Below are positions 1 to 7,847 of a DNA stretch of 17,337 nucleotides, piece after piece. The notes beneath the pieces are model-generated. The model worked only from the letters and a program-made list of their open reading frames with translations. It was not told the DNA's origin and made no database searches. The translations under genes and the position numbers were made by a program. Every line of letters starts with the position of its first letter. Positions within the stretch are counted from its first letter, which is position 1. Origin of the DNA: Mariniphaga sp964398855 (GTDB lineage: Bacteria; Bacteroidota; Bacteroidia; Bacteroidales; Prolixibacteraceae); NCBI GenBank assembly GCA_964398855.1, contig CAYNOQ010000050.1:1-17337 (forward strand), given 5' to 3'.

Positions 1-2
1 TG

Positions 3-140
3 GTATCAAATACATTCGCAATTACAATTCTATTTTTTTTCGTAATTGATATAGTAAATGATTTTATAAATACAGAACAAGGTGCTTTTCATAAGGAACT
101 ATTATTCAAACAATCGATCGATTCAACAAAGCAAACTTGA
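3..140 (+). CDS. Possible 3' end of an upstream gene (hypothetical, partial)
   Basis: Frame 3 is open from the window edge to a TGA at 138-140, giving 45 residues without a start codon. The peptide begins with a hydrophobic stretch (about residues 5-18, including AITILFFFVIDIV) and ends with a polar tail, as the C-terminus of a small membrane protein might. The other two forward frames stop within the first 50 bases. The base composition is much more AT-rich than the confirmed genes here, so this could equally be chance open frame in intergenic DNA. No family was recognised. Confidence 0.3.
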   Translation, partial: VSNTFAITILFFFVIDIVNDFINTEQGAFHKELLFKQSIDSTKQT

Positions 141-147
141 AATTACC

Positions 148-191
148 AATTCCGCCCGTTTCTAATTTAAAAGCTAATTTAGCGGAAAATT
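148..191. other. Imperfect hairpin upstream of pfkA
   Basis: CAATTCCGC (147-155) can pair with GCGGAAAATTG (182-192) if two bases bulge. The loop holds the octamer CTAATTTA twice (162-169 and 174-181), and the second copy lies in the 11-bp palindrome GCTAATTTAGC (173-183). A second, weaker stem follows (GAGCAT 205-210 with ATGCTC 222-227 around a T-rich loop). These could be terminators of an upstream gene or 5'-leader structure of pfkA. The rest of 1-299 is AT-rich and shows no RNA gene. No convincing pfkA promoter was found, only a 7-of-8 match to the -7 box (CAGTTTTG, 227-234) without a well-spaced -33 box. Confidence 0.3.
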
Positions 192-299
192 GAATTTTGT
201 TTCAGAGCATTTTTTATTTTGATGCTCAGTTTTGAAAAAGAATAAAGGATAACTCAGGTTAATCCCAAAATCGGAACAAAACAGAATAAAAAATCCAAA

Positions 300-1286
300 A
301 TGAATAATTTAGCTATCAAAAAAATTGCACTTCTCACTTCTGGCGGTGATGCCCCCGGCATGAATGCCGCCATTCGTGCCATCGTGCGCACCGGCATATA
401 CAGAAAAGTTGAAGTGGTTGGAATTAAACATGGCTTCGCCGGTTTACTCAACAAGGAATTCATTGAAATGCACTCGCATTCAGTCTCTAAAATCATAGCG
501 CAGGGAGGAACCATGCTTAAGTCAGCGCGCTGTGCGGATTTCGAGCAAAAAGAAGTGAGAAGGAGAGCTTATGAAAACCTCCGGGAAATAGGTGTGGATG
601 CCCTGATTGTTAATGGCGGCGACGGCTCATTTCGTGGCGCCAACTGTCTGTACAAGGAATTTGGTCTTCCGGTTATCGGAATTCCCTGTACCATTGACAA
701 TGACATTTTCGGAACCGACTACACCATCGGTTTTGATACGGCTATCAATACGGCAGTCAGAGCAGTGGATAAAATCAGGGACACCGCCGAGTCGCACAAC
801 ATGCTCTTTTTTGTGGAAGTGATGGGGCGTCATTCGGGATTTATTGCGCTTCACACCGCAATTGCCACTGGTGCAGAAGCAGCGCTTCTGCCCGAAACAG
901 AAACCGATATTGATAAAATATGCAGCTATATGGAGCGGGAGCGACGCAAAAACAAAACATCGGGAATTGTTATTGTTGCCGAAGGCGATGAAGAAGGGGG
1001 CGCATTAGAAATTGCGCGAAAAGTGAAAAAGAAGCTTCCCGGATATGAAACGCGTGTAACCATTCTCGGACATCTGCAACGCGGGGGCGCTCCTTCCTGT
1101 AATGACAGGGTTTTGGCGAGCATTTTGGGGCATACGGCAGTCAACGCATTGCTGGAAGGCAGACAAGGGGTAATGGTTGGAATGATTCACGATAAAATTG
1201 TTTATACTCCTTTGGAAGAAGCTTTTACAAAGCATAAGCAAATCGACCCGGAATGGTTGGAACTCAGCAAAATTATCTCCCTTTGA
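300..1286 (+). CDS. pfkA: ATP-dependent 6-phosphofructokinase
   Basis: This cytoplasmic enzyme phosphorylates fructose-6-phosphate to fructose-1,6-bisphosphate, the committing step of glycolysis. The 328 residues match the usual length of bacterial PfkA (about 320). Visible motifs are the phosphate-binding GGDAPGMNA (15-23), GGDGS (106-110), the catalytic TIDND (131-135, D133 as the base), the substrate segment VEVMGRHSG, and LGHLQRGGAP near the C-terminus. The residue after GGD is Gly (G109), as in ATP-dependent enzymes; pyrophosphate-dependent enzymes carry Asp there. The second specificity position, just before TIDND, is Cys (C130) instead of the Gly of E. coli or the Lys of PPi enzymes. 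The ATG at 300 follows an in-frame stop at 243-245, and no earlier ATG lies between. It converges on the helicase gene with only 11 bp between the stop codons. Confidence 0.95.
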   Translation: MNNLAIKKIALLTSGGDAPGMNAAIRAIVRTGIYRKVEVVGIKHGFAGLLNKEFIEMHSHSVSKIIAQGGTMLKSARCADFEQKEVRRRAYENLREIGVDALIVNGGDGSFRGANCLYKEFGLPVIGIPCTIDNDIFGTDYTIGFDTAINTAVRAVDKIRDTAESHNMLFFVEVMGRHSGFIALHTAIATGAEAALLPETETDIDKICSYMERERRKNKTSGIVIVAEGDEEGGALEIARKVKKKLPGYETRVTILGHLQRGGAPSCNDRVLASILGHTAVNALLEGRQGVMVGMIHDKIVYTPLEEAFTKHKQIDPEWLELSKIISL

Positions 1287-1297
1287 GTGAGGTTGTT

Positions 1298-4234
1298 TTA
1301 TTCAAACAGATTCAGAATCTCTTCCCTTGAAATTTCCTGCAACGGGTTGTTGGAATTGATAAACTTATCAGCCAAAGAGCTTTTGCGTTGCTGAAGCTGC
1401 TGGATTTTCTCCTCGATTGAACCCTGCGTAATAAACCGGTAAACAAACACCGGCTTGTCTTGCCCGATCCGGTGTGCCCGGCTGATTGCCTGATTTTCCA
1501 CCGCAGGATTCCACCACGGGTCAACGATGAACACATAATCAGCGCCGGTGAGGTTCAGCCCTACCCCACCCGCTTTCATCGAAATTAAAAAAATATGATT
1601 CTCCGCATCTCCCTGAAAACGGCTGATAACTTCACTACGGTTTATGGTTTTTCCGGTCAACATGCTGTATTTCAGGTTTTCATTTTCAATCCGTTCGCGT
1701 ATCAACTCCAGATGTCTGACGAAAGAAGAAAAAATCAGCACTTTATGTTTTTCGGCAACCACATTCTCCAGCATTCTGAAAATTTCCTCAAACTTTCCTG
1801 ATTCCTCAACCTCAACATCCTCAACCATTCCGGGATGATTTGCAAGTTGGCGCAGCCGGGTAAAACCACGCAAAATTATCATTGCTGAATTTTTTATTCC
1901 GCCATGGTCAATTCCTTCCAAAATCGAATTGCGGATAGCCGACTTTTCCAAATCGTATGCGCGTTGCTGCTTTTCCTCCATTTCGCAAATGATTACCTGC
2001 TCCATAAGCGGCGGCAAATCTTTGGCAACTTCCTCCTTAGTGCGGCGCAGTACAAACGGTCTTATCAGTGTCATCAGCTTTTCCTGCTGCCTGACATCGC
2101 TCTCTTTTTCTATCGGATTGATGAAAAATCGCCTGAAAAATGTCAGATTGCCCAACATTCCCTTGTTCAGAAAATTCAATTGCGCCCACAAATCGGAAAG
2201 CGAATTTTCGATGGGAGTGCCGGTTAAGGTCAGGCGATGTTCGCCCTTTAGTTTCATAATCGCCCTGTAAGTTTTCGATCCGGGGTTTTTTATGTACTGA
2301 CTTTCATCCAAAATGAGATAGAAAAACCTGAATTTTGACAACTTTTCGGCATCGTTGCGCACAGTTCCGTAAGTTGTCAGAATAACATCAAAAGCAGAAA
2401 CTGCGGCAGCCAGCTGTCCATCGCTCTTACGCTGCTGCCCCACATGTTTGTATATGCTGAGCGAAGGCGTAAACTTTTGAATTTCAGCTTCCCAGTTATG
2501 CACTAACGAAGTGGGCAGAACTATCAGACTGGCAAGCTGTCTCTCAATCTGTGTTTCAGCTGAACCGAAAAGAGTCAGCTGCCCGTCATTTGTCATATCA
2601 CCCTGAATCACAGCATTTTCCCTACGTCTGTTTTTCAACAGTAAAGCAAGTGTCTGCAAAGTTTTTCCCAATCCCATATCATCTGCCAGGCAGCCACCGA
2701 AACCGTTTGTGTGCAATCCCTGCATCCACCGAAAACCAGCTTTCTGGTAATTTCTCATCCGTGCATTCAACCCGTCGGGCAGAAGAATTTTGCCCCCTGA
2801 GCCGGATAGCGCTTCAATTCTTTTAATGAAGGTTGCATTTTCGGGTTCCAAAATCTCTTTGAATAATGCAAAATGATGTTTGCCAAATTGCATTTTCTCA
2901 TTTTTGACCCGTGCAAACGGCAGTAAAGCCTTGTAACGGGCAAACCACTCTTCGGGAATTATTGCTATTTCGCCATCCGGCAGTTCAAACTCACGGATAT
3001 CATTGAGAATAAAATTTTTCAGCTTATAAAAAGGTATCCGAAAATTGCCAAACACAACTGTTGCATAAATATCAAACCAGTCATCGGTTAAGCCCGTTTT
3101 TATCTCAATTTTCCGCTCGCCGATAAAATAGCTCTTGTCTAATTTCCTCTGCTCAATGACAATACCTTTTTTCTGCAATTCCGCCCTGTTTTCATTTAGC
3201 CAGTCAACATAAAAGTAGAAAGCGCCATCGTCTTCTAACAATTCGCTGTTTTTGATGGAAAGAAAACCTTCTTTATCACGTAGCCCGTTTAGCATAAGCG
3301 CCTCTAACACAGCGGACTCCCACTCTTTATCCCGACTGATTTTCAGAAACAAAAAACTTTCGTCTTTCTTTTGAAACTTCACTACCGACTGCCTGCCGGA
3401 ACCGGCTAAAAAAGATTCATTATCATATCTGTAAGTCAGTACAAAACAGGGCTCATATTTCAGATTTTTCTCCAACGACAACACTGCAACTTTGGTTGTT
3501 TCCCCTCTTTTCACCTGAAATCCTCTGACCTCCACATCAAAATCGCGAATCGTATTTTTTATGAACCCGGAGTAATATTTCTCTTCGAGATTCCGGGGCA
3601 CCGAAATATACTCTTTATTAAAAAACGGAGTGAGCTTTTTTGCATCCAACGACTCAAAAACAAACATTTTCTTATCGACAATGAAAGCACACGGTTTTTC
3701 TGCTACAATTCTGGCACCTCTGCCCAATAAAGGAATTTCCTTTTCATCCGAGAAAATTTTCAACCGGTAGCGGGTATCGTTTTCCGTACGCTCAAAATTA
3801 AAAACCGGACGGGGAAACAGGGGCGAAACTGCAATTTCATCTTCATCGTGAATGTTGGCATATTTCACATTTTTAAACATCAGCCGCACCGGACTGACCA
3901 TTAAAATCCGCGCAACTTCATACATACACTGCCCGATGAAAGGAGCAATATGCTTTCTGAAAAATTCCGGTTCAAGCGTAGCATAAAAATCATTCAGGGT
4001 TTTTGCCCGCGAAAATCTTCTCATTAACCGCTGGTCGCTGTATTTTTCAATTTGCTTTACAAGTTCTGACTCATAAGCATTTAGCTTATAACCAATACTG
4101 TTGGACTCATAAGGCTTAATAATCCTTTCAGTTATGTAAAACTTATCCTGCCGGTGAATCAGAAAGGGCTGAAAAACCGTTCCGAAATGCAGATGCTCGG
4201 TTAAAACAATTACAAATTCACTATTATTCATCAT
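1298..4234 (-). CDS. SNF2-family DEAD/DEAH-box helicase
   Basis: This is a large Swi2/Snf2 ATPase, which moves along double-stranded DNA and remodels protein-DNA complexes; the bacterial targets are mostly unknown. From the ATG at 4234 it has 978 residues. About 480 N-terminal residues are specific to the bacterial subfamily. Two RecA-like lobes follow: motif I DDMGLGKT (518-525), motif II DESQ (643-646, where DEAH or DEAQ is commoner), motif III LTGTPIEN, then RRTKEEVAKDLPP, motif V (AGGVGLNLTGAD) and motif VI RAHRIGQ (919-925). All core motifs look intact. A longer reading from a TTG at 4258 is possible, but a perfect -7 box, TATATTTG (minus strand, 4263-4256), overlaps that TTG, so it would not be transcribed. 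ATG at 4234 or the adjacent ATG at 4231 is preferred. No restriction, methylase or other defence partner adjoins it. Confidence 0.93.
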   Translation of the reverse strand: MMNNSEFVIVLTEHLHFGTVFQPFLIHRQDKFYITERIIKPYESNSIGYKLNAYESELVKQIEKYSDQRLMRRFSRAKTLNDFYATLEPEFFRKHIAPFIGQCMYEVARILMVSPVRLMFKNVKYANIHDEDEIAVSPLFPRPVFNFERTENDTRYRLKIFSDEKEIPLLGRGARIVAEKPCAFIVDKKMFVFESLDAKKLTPFFNKEYISVPRNLEEKYYSGFIKNTIRDFDVEVRGFQVKRGETTKVAVLSLEKNLKYEPCFVLTYRYDNESFLAGSGRQSVVKFQKKDESFLFLKISRDKEWESAVLEALMLNGLRDKEGFLSIKNSELLEDDGAFYFYVDWLNENRAELQKKGIVIEQRKLDKSYFIGERKIEIKTGLTDDWFDIYATVVFGNFRIPFYKLKNFILNDIREFELPDGEIAIIPEEWFARYKALLPFARVKNEKMQFGKHHFALFKEILEPENATFIKRIEALSGSGGKILLPDGLNARMRNYQKAGFRWMQGLHTNGFGGCLADDMGLGKTLQTLALLLKNRRRENAVIQGDMTNDGQLTLFGSAETQIERQLASLIVLPTSLVHNWEAEIQKFTPSLSIYKHVGQQRKSDGQLAAAVSAFDVILTTYGTVRNDAEKLSKFRFFYLILDESQYIKNPGSKTYRAIMKLKGEHRLTLTGTPIENSLSDLWAQLNFLNKGMLGNLTFFRRFFINPIEKESDVRQQEKLMTLIRPFVLRRTKEEVAKDLPPLMEQVIICEMEEKQQRAYDLEKSAIRNSILEGIDHGGIKNSAMIILRGFTRLRQLANHPGMVEDVEVEESGKFEEIFRMLENVVAEKHKVLIFSSFVRHLELIRERIENENLKYSMLTGKTINRSEVISRFQGDAENHIFLISMKAGGVGLNLTGADYVFIVDPWWNPAVENQAISRAHRIGQDKPVFVYRFITQGSIEEKIQQLQQRKSSLADKFINSNNPLQEISREEILNLFE

Positions 4235-4255
4235 CAAAAGGGCAAAAACAGACCT

Positions 4256-4263
4256 CAAATATA
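4256..4263 (-). promoter_or_regulatory. Candidate -7 box for the SNF2 helicase gene
   Basis: The minus strand reads TATATTTG, a full match to the Bacteroidota -7 consensus TAnnTTTG. No clear TTTG -33 box lies 17-23 bp upstream. Transcription would begin near 4250 and leave a leader of about 16-19 nt before the ATG at 4234/4231. Confidence 0.4.
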
Positions 4264-4278
4264 TTTACAGATTGGGAA

Positions 4279-4306
4279 TTGAAAGAATAAATATTGGCTA
4301 TCTTTA
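4279..4306 (+). promoter_or_regulatory. Candidate promoter for the family 9-like protein gene
   Basis: TATCTTTA (4299-4306) matches TAnnTTTG at all fixed positions but the last, and a TTG (4279-4281) lies 17 bp upstream as a -33 box. Transcription would start around 4313, giving a leader of about 15 nt before the ATG at 4328. It is divergent from the helicase promoter, and the two -7 boxes are about 36 bp apart. Confidence 0.35.
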
Positions 4307-4327
4307 CAAAAACTCAATTTTATTGTT

Positions 4328-4975
4328 ATGAACCATTTATTTGTTAAGAAAATCAATGCAAAAAAGTCGGTTTCATTTGCAGAAGCAGAAAGTCTTCTCG
4401 AAAAGCAGACCATAACCACTCCCGTGCAGGTTTTAAACTGGGAAGAGTTCGGTTATCAGCCCAAAGTCTATTTCAGAATCGGGCATATCGGCAATGAAAT
4501 CTGGCTGAAATACTATGTGGAAGAGAAACACATCCGCGCAGTGGAAACCCGCACCAACGGCGAAGTTTACAAAGACAGCTGCGTGGAATTCTTCATCTCG
4601 CCCGACGGTGAAAACTACTACAATTTTGAATTTAACTGCATCGGCACAATCCATCTCGCTTTTGGACCGGGCAGGGGCAACCGGAAATTTGTTGAGCCTT
4701 CCACAATAGAGAAAATCGAAATCAAATCCACTTTGGGCAATCAGCCTTTTGAAGCCAAATCGGGGCATTATGAATGGGAGATGATGATTCGCATTCCCAT
4801 TGAAAGCTTTGCCTATACAGAATTGAAATCTTTTAACGAACTGAAAGCAACTGCTAATTTTTACAAGTGCGGCGACGAAACGGCAGTTCCCCATTTTGTT
4901 ACCTGGAATCCGGTAAAAACTGAAAATCCCGACTATCACCGACCTGAGTTTTTCGGGAAAGTAAGCTTTGAATAG
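4328..4975 (+). CDS. Carbohydrate-binding family 9-like protein
   Basis: The 215-residue protein looks like the stand-alone CBM9/DOMON-like beta-sandwich proteins common in Bacteroidota. The most typical part is the central segment with YKDSCVEFFISP, then YYNFEFNCIGTIHLAFGP, then aromatic-rich strands ending in HFVTWNP and HRPEFFGKVSF. The N-terminus (MNHLFVKKINAKK) has no signal peptide or lipobox, so it is predicted to be cytoplasmic and is not an appendage of a secreted glycosidase. In related families this fold binds carbohydrate; the ligand and role of this single-domain form are unknown. It is probably monocistronic, with its own candidate promoter just upstream and a strong hairpin terminator downstream. 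The family call is from remembered sequence character, not a search. Confidence 0.75.
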   Translation: MNHLFVKKINAKKSVSFAEAESLLEKQTITTPVQVLNWEEFGYQPKVYFRIGHIGNEIWLKYYVEEKHIRAVETRTNGEVYKDSCVEFFISPDGENYYNFEFNCIGTIHLAFGPGRGNRKFVEPSTIEKIEIKSTLGNQPFEAKSGHYEWEMMIRIPIESFAYTELKSFNELKATANFYKCGDETAVPHFVTWNPVKTENPDYHRPEFFGKVSFE

Positions 4976-5027
4976 CGGAGTATCTAAAAAGCAGAACACC
5001 GAAAGCAAATCGCGAATAAAAAGAGAA

Positions 5028-5072
5028 GCCCTTAAAACCTGCCGTTTGACAGATTTTAAGGGCATATTTTTT
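5028..5072. terminator. Bidirectional intrinsic terminator
   Basis: GCCCTTAAAA (5028-5037) and TTTTAAGGGC (5054-5063) form a perfect 10-bp stem. After one mismatch, CTG/CAG adds three inner pairs. ATATTTTTT follows on the plus strand, and the minus-strand continuation is also T-rich (TTCTCTTTTTATT). It sits between convergent genes ending at 4975 and 5097, so it can end both the family 9-like gene and the seven-gene minus-strand cluster. Confidence 0.85.
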
Positions 5073-5096
5073 CAAGCCGGGCTTAAAAATCAATAA

Positions 5097-6116
5097 TCAC
5101 TTAGCTTTCACTAATTTATAATTATCCATCGTTTTGAAGAAATCGCTTGGGATAGCATAAATGTCAAACCATTCCCAAACAGTGATTTTACGCGGATTAT
5201 TTGGGCGCTCCACCCATTTTTCATCCACATAAACCGGCGCCGGAATCTCCTTGTTTTCAGCAAAACCGGGGTTTTTTACCACCGAAACGGCTGCCATATC
5301 AAACAGTGCCCTTCCCGGTGGATTTCCCCACATTCCGTATTGCTCAAACAGATTCACGGCATAGTCTCCAAAATTGTTAAACTGACCGCCGTGGCGACCG
5401 GTAACCGGAGTTTTGATTTTTGGTCCTTTCCCCGGCATCCGGTGCGAAATCTGATCTTTTGAGACCATCACCGCAGCCGTTCCCGAAGGTTTTCCGCCAC
5501 GAACGGTAACCATTTCAAACGGCACATCCACATCCAAAATGTAGTTCATGGATTCAATATCCCAATCCTGGTTGTGCTCGCCCGGATTGGGATAATTGGA
5601 ACCCAACCAGACAATTCTCACTTTTTCTGCAATTGCAGGCTCTTTCATCAGCGCCAGTGCAATATTGGTGAGCTTTCCCACGGGAAGAAGCACCAGCTTT
5701 TTATTGCGTTTTTTCATCGCCTGCTCAATGATAAAATCCACCGCTTCATGTCCATCAAACTGCGGCTGACCGATGCTGTTTTTAATCTCCTCAAAAGAGC
5801 CCTGGGCGCCGGTTTTTAACGGAATTTTATCAAAAAGATTTCCGCAAAGCTGCATCACCCTTTTGGCTTCATCGTAATGATCCTTGACATCCGACACATC
5901 CATAATACTTTCGGGCGTACTTGTGGCATTTACCGTAACTCCCTCTACCTTAAAATGATCACCACTAAAAAGCAGATACGCCAGCGCAAACTGATCATCC
6001 ACTTCGTTGTTGGCATCGGTGTCAAAAATTACCGGAATTTTTGAACCGCCGGTCAATCCGCAAGCTCCAAGAAAAAAGAGCGCAACGACAATCAAACTCA
6101 AATTCAGTCTATTCAT
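5097..6116 (-). CDS. Nucleoside hydrolase-family lipoprotein
   Basis: Enzymes of this family hydrolyse the N-glycosidic bond of ribonucleosides to ribose and free base, using Ca2+. The 339-residue product starts with a lipoprotein signal peptide (charged start, hydrophobic core, lipobox LGAC, C19), so it is predicted to act in the envelope. The N-terminal metal motif is DTDANNEVDD (D32, D34, D40, D41), two residues longer than the classical DTDPGIDD. GKLTNIALAL (147-156) corresponds to the classical PLTNLALAL, and NQDWD (182-186) to the substrate loop. Near the C-terminus LFDMAAV retains the metal Asp (D273), but Phe (F272) replaces the His of classical enzymes, so base specificity or mechanism may differ. 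It is the last gene of the cluster, 18 bp after the ADP-ribosylglycohydrolase-like gene. Confidence 0.88.
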   Translation of the reverse strand: MNRLNLSLIVVALFFLGACGLTGGSKIPVIFDTDANNEVDDQFALAYLLFSGDHFKVEGVTVNATSTPESIMDVSDVKDHYDEAKRVMQLCGNLFDKIPLKTGAQGSFEEIKNSIGQPQFDGHEAVDFIIEQAMKKRNKKLVLLPVGKLTNIALALMKEPAIAEKVRIVWLGSNYPNPGEHNQDWDIESMNYILDVDVPFEMVTVRGGKPSGTAAVMVSKDQISHRMPGKGPKIKTPVTGRHGGQFNNFGDYAVNLFEQYGMWGNPPGRALFDMAAVSVVKNPGFAENKEIPAPVYVDEKWVERPNNPRKITVWEWFDIYAIPSDFFKTMDNYKLVKAK

Positions 6117-6134
6117 AATATATTGAATTAATGA

Positions 6135-7712
6135 TTAAAATTCAGAAAAATATGTTCTTTTTTCGGGTTTTTGGGTTGAATACACAACTAAATCACCCAG
6201 ATTAATCCCATATCCTTCAGGAACATGCAGCGCTTTTAATATGATGGTGTGTTTTCCTTCGGGAAGGTCATAATTCCAGGTTACCTCATTGCGACGTATT
6301 CGCGAAAGTGTGGGTAATTTAGCTGTTTCCAGCAATTGTTCGCCGGCATAAACTTCAATTTCAAGCACTTCATCGGGCATATTTGCCGGTTTGAACGCGC
6401 CGCCGCCTACCACAAAACCTGTCCCCTCAAACTCAAATGAAATTTCGGGATTGCCGGCAGAAATCTGTTGCCTCAATCTTCTTCGCTCAGATGGATGTAA
6501 ACCTTCAAACCCGATTTCCAACGGAACCGTTTTGGGAGTCTGATATTTTATCAGAAAACTATCCTCCTCCTCCTGCCCACTGTTGCGTTTTATCATTTCC
6601 GCCGCATGGCGGAACCCAATTTCATACACTTTATTCAGCGACATATCGGTATATTTAAAATCCATATTTTCAACTTTGTCAATTCCCTGTTTCCAATAAT
6701 CAGGGATATTTTCATAGCCGAGCATTGTTCCCAAAATGCCGCCGGAATTGGCTGGATTACAATCCGAATCGTATCCGCAGCGGGTGCTTATATCAACGGT
6801 TGCACCAAAATCACCTTTCCCGTAAAGCAACCCGATAACAATGTACGCCGCATTGATTTTTGCGTCTATATTAAACGGACGGAAAACCCCGTCGGGGCAT
6901 CCTTTGTCGTAAGTCCATCTCTTTTGTACTCTGAACCATGCCGATTTCCAGTCGTTTGGATTCAGCCTGTAAGCCCGGATTACATCAGAAATACAGCGGT
7001 AAAATTCGCTCTGCGGCGGAATGGTTTTCAGCGCTTCCTCCACAATAAATTCAATGTTGTCGCTCACAAAAGCGAGAGCATACATCGAAGCCACATAAAT
7101 TCCGCCATAAACGCCATCTCCGTAGTTCATAATGTGGCCGATGCGATTGGCAATTCCAACAGCCGAATTAACCATTCCCGGCGACATCAGTCCGGCAAAG
7201 TCCGATTCAATCTGAAAATCAATATCATCGGCATGGGGATTATTTTTCCAGTGCCCCGATTCCGGCGGCATGATTCCATGCAGAATATTGTAGCGTGCCG
7301 ACTGGTTGGCATGCCACAAGGGATATTCAGCGTGTGCAAAAGCAAGCGCATGAAGCGAGTCGTGGGCATCAAGTCCATGTTTTTCAAATACTTCCACAAA
7401 AGTGAGGTCCATATAAACATCATCGTATAAACCCGGTTCATTTTCATAATACCACAACATCCGGGTATCGTCCCACGGAATGGGAACATGATCGCCGATC
7501 ATGGTTCCGTTCCACTGGAATTCGGTAGGTCCGCCATAGGTACAGCCGATAACCTGCCCTGCCCAGCCACCTTTAATTTTATCCTGCAACACCGTTTTGG
7601 AAACTTTGATTGTTTCTCCGTCAGCAAAAGGTTGCTGTCTGCTTTTTTCCGGGTGCACTGTGCATCCGTACAAAAATGTCAAAATCATCAAAGCGTAAAT
7701 AAAAGTCTTCAT
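6135..7712 (-). CDS. ADP-ribosylglycohydrolase-superfamily lipoprotein
   Basis: The 525-residue protein has a lipoprotein signal peptide with lipobox LYGC (C17). An ARH-type alpha-helical domain follows (about 35-390) and then a beta-rich domain (about 400-525). Family features include GGWAGQVIGCTYGG (48-61, like the GxxxGDALG opening), DDVYMD (97-102) and GYDSDCNPANSGGILG (313-328). The last matches the metal-binding DxDTxAxxxGxxxG except that Cys follows DSD. Known ARH enzymes cleave N- or O-glycosidic bonds of ADP-ribosylated proteins or ADP-ribose derivatives with Mg2+. The exported location and the neighbouring nucleoside hydrolase, ribokinase and permease point to an extracellular ribosyl compound as substrate (inference). 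The C-terminal domain could bind ligand or carbohydrate. The start at 7712 gives a clean signal peptide. Confidence 0.87.
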   Translation of the reverse strand: MKTFIYALMILTFLYGCTVHPEKSRQQPFADGETIKVSKTVLQDKIKGGWAGQVIGCTYGGPTEFQWNGTMIGDHVPIPWDDTRMLWYYENEPGLYDDVYMDLTFVEVFEKHGLDAHDSLHALAFAHAEYPLWHANQSARYNILHGIMPPESGHWKNNPHADDIDFQIESDFAGLMSPGMVNSAVGIANRIGHIMNYGDGVYGGIYVASMYALAFVSDNIEFIVEEALKTIPPQSEFYRCISDVIRAYRLNPNDWKSAWFRVQKRWTYDKGCPDGVFRPFNIDAKINAAYIVIGLLYGKGDFGATVDISTRCGYDSDCNPANSGGILGTMLGYENIPDYWKQGIDKVENMDFKYTDMSLNKVYEIGFRHAAEMIKRNSGQEEEDSFLIKYQTPKTVPLEIGFEGLHPSERRRLRQQISAGNPEISFEFEGTGFVVGGGAFKPANMPDEVLEIEVYAGEQLLETAKLPTLSRIRRNEVTWNYDLPEGKHTIILKALHVPEGYGINLGDLVVYSTQKPEKRTYFSEF

Positions 7713-7754
7713 AATTTTTAATTTTCCTGCTGTTTATTCAATTTTTATCTTTTC

Positions 7755-7786
7755 CTCCGTGGAACACTGTGTTCTCCGTGGTAAAA
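7755..7786. repeat. CTCCGTGG direct repeat with central palindrome
   Basis: CTCCGTGG occurs at 7755-7762 and 7774-7781. Between them lies the 13-base palindrome GAACACTGTGTTC (7762-7774, single central base). It fills part of the 135-bp gap between ribokinase and the ARH lipoprotein. On the minus strand it reads like the short ACCACGGAGAACAC-type intergenic repeats I remember from Bacteroidota genomes (not checked). It could be a degenerate repeat, an intra-operon RNA structure or an operator. No T-tract makes it a convincing terminator. Confidence 0.5.
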
Positions 7787-7847
7787 TCTTTTTTTATCAT
7801 CACATAAAATTATATTTTGTGAACAATTATGTTTATTGCAGTTCAAC

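Noticed and set aside
1282..1306. A terminator between pfkA and the helicase gene.
   Set aside because: Only a 5-bp TTTGA/TCAAA pairing with a 15-base loop can be drawn, too weak and without a proper T-tract.
1298..4234. SNF2 helicase as part of an anti-phage defence system (for example a DISARM-like locus).
   Set aside because: No methyltransferase, nuclease, phospholipase D-like or other defence gene adjoins it; neighbours are pfkA and a carbohydrate-binding protein, and stand-alone SNF2 genes of this type are ordinary in Bacteroidota.
4433..5065. A 210-codon open frame on the minus strand opposite the family 9-like gene.
   Set aside because: It crosses the strong terminator hairpin and is antisense to a protein with family-typical sequence; no independent support.
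6606..7430. A 274-codon open frame on the plus strand inside the ADP-ribosylglycohydrolase-like gene.
   Set aside because: It is antisense to a gene with a clear signal peptide and family motifs, and its translation shows no recognisable domain; it is a shadow of that gene's codon usage.
7713..7847. A terminator or new promoter splitting ribokinase from the ARH-like gene.
   Set aside because: The palindrome at 7762-7774 lacks a following T-tract in the transcribed direction, and no TAnnTTTG match was found on the minus strand, so read-through within one operon remains the simpler view.
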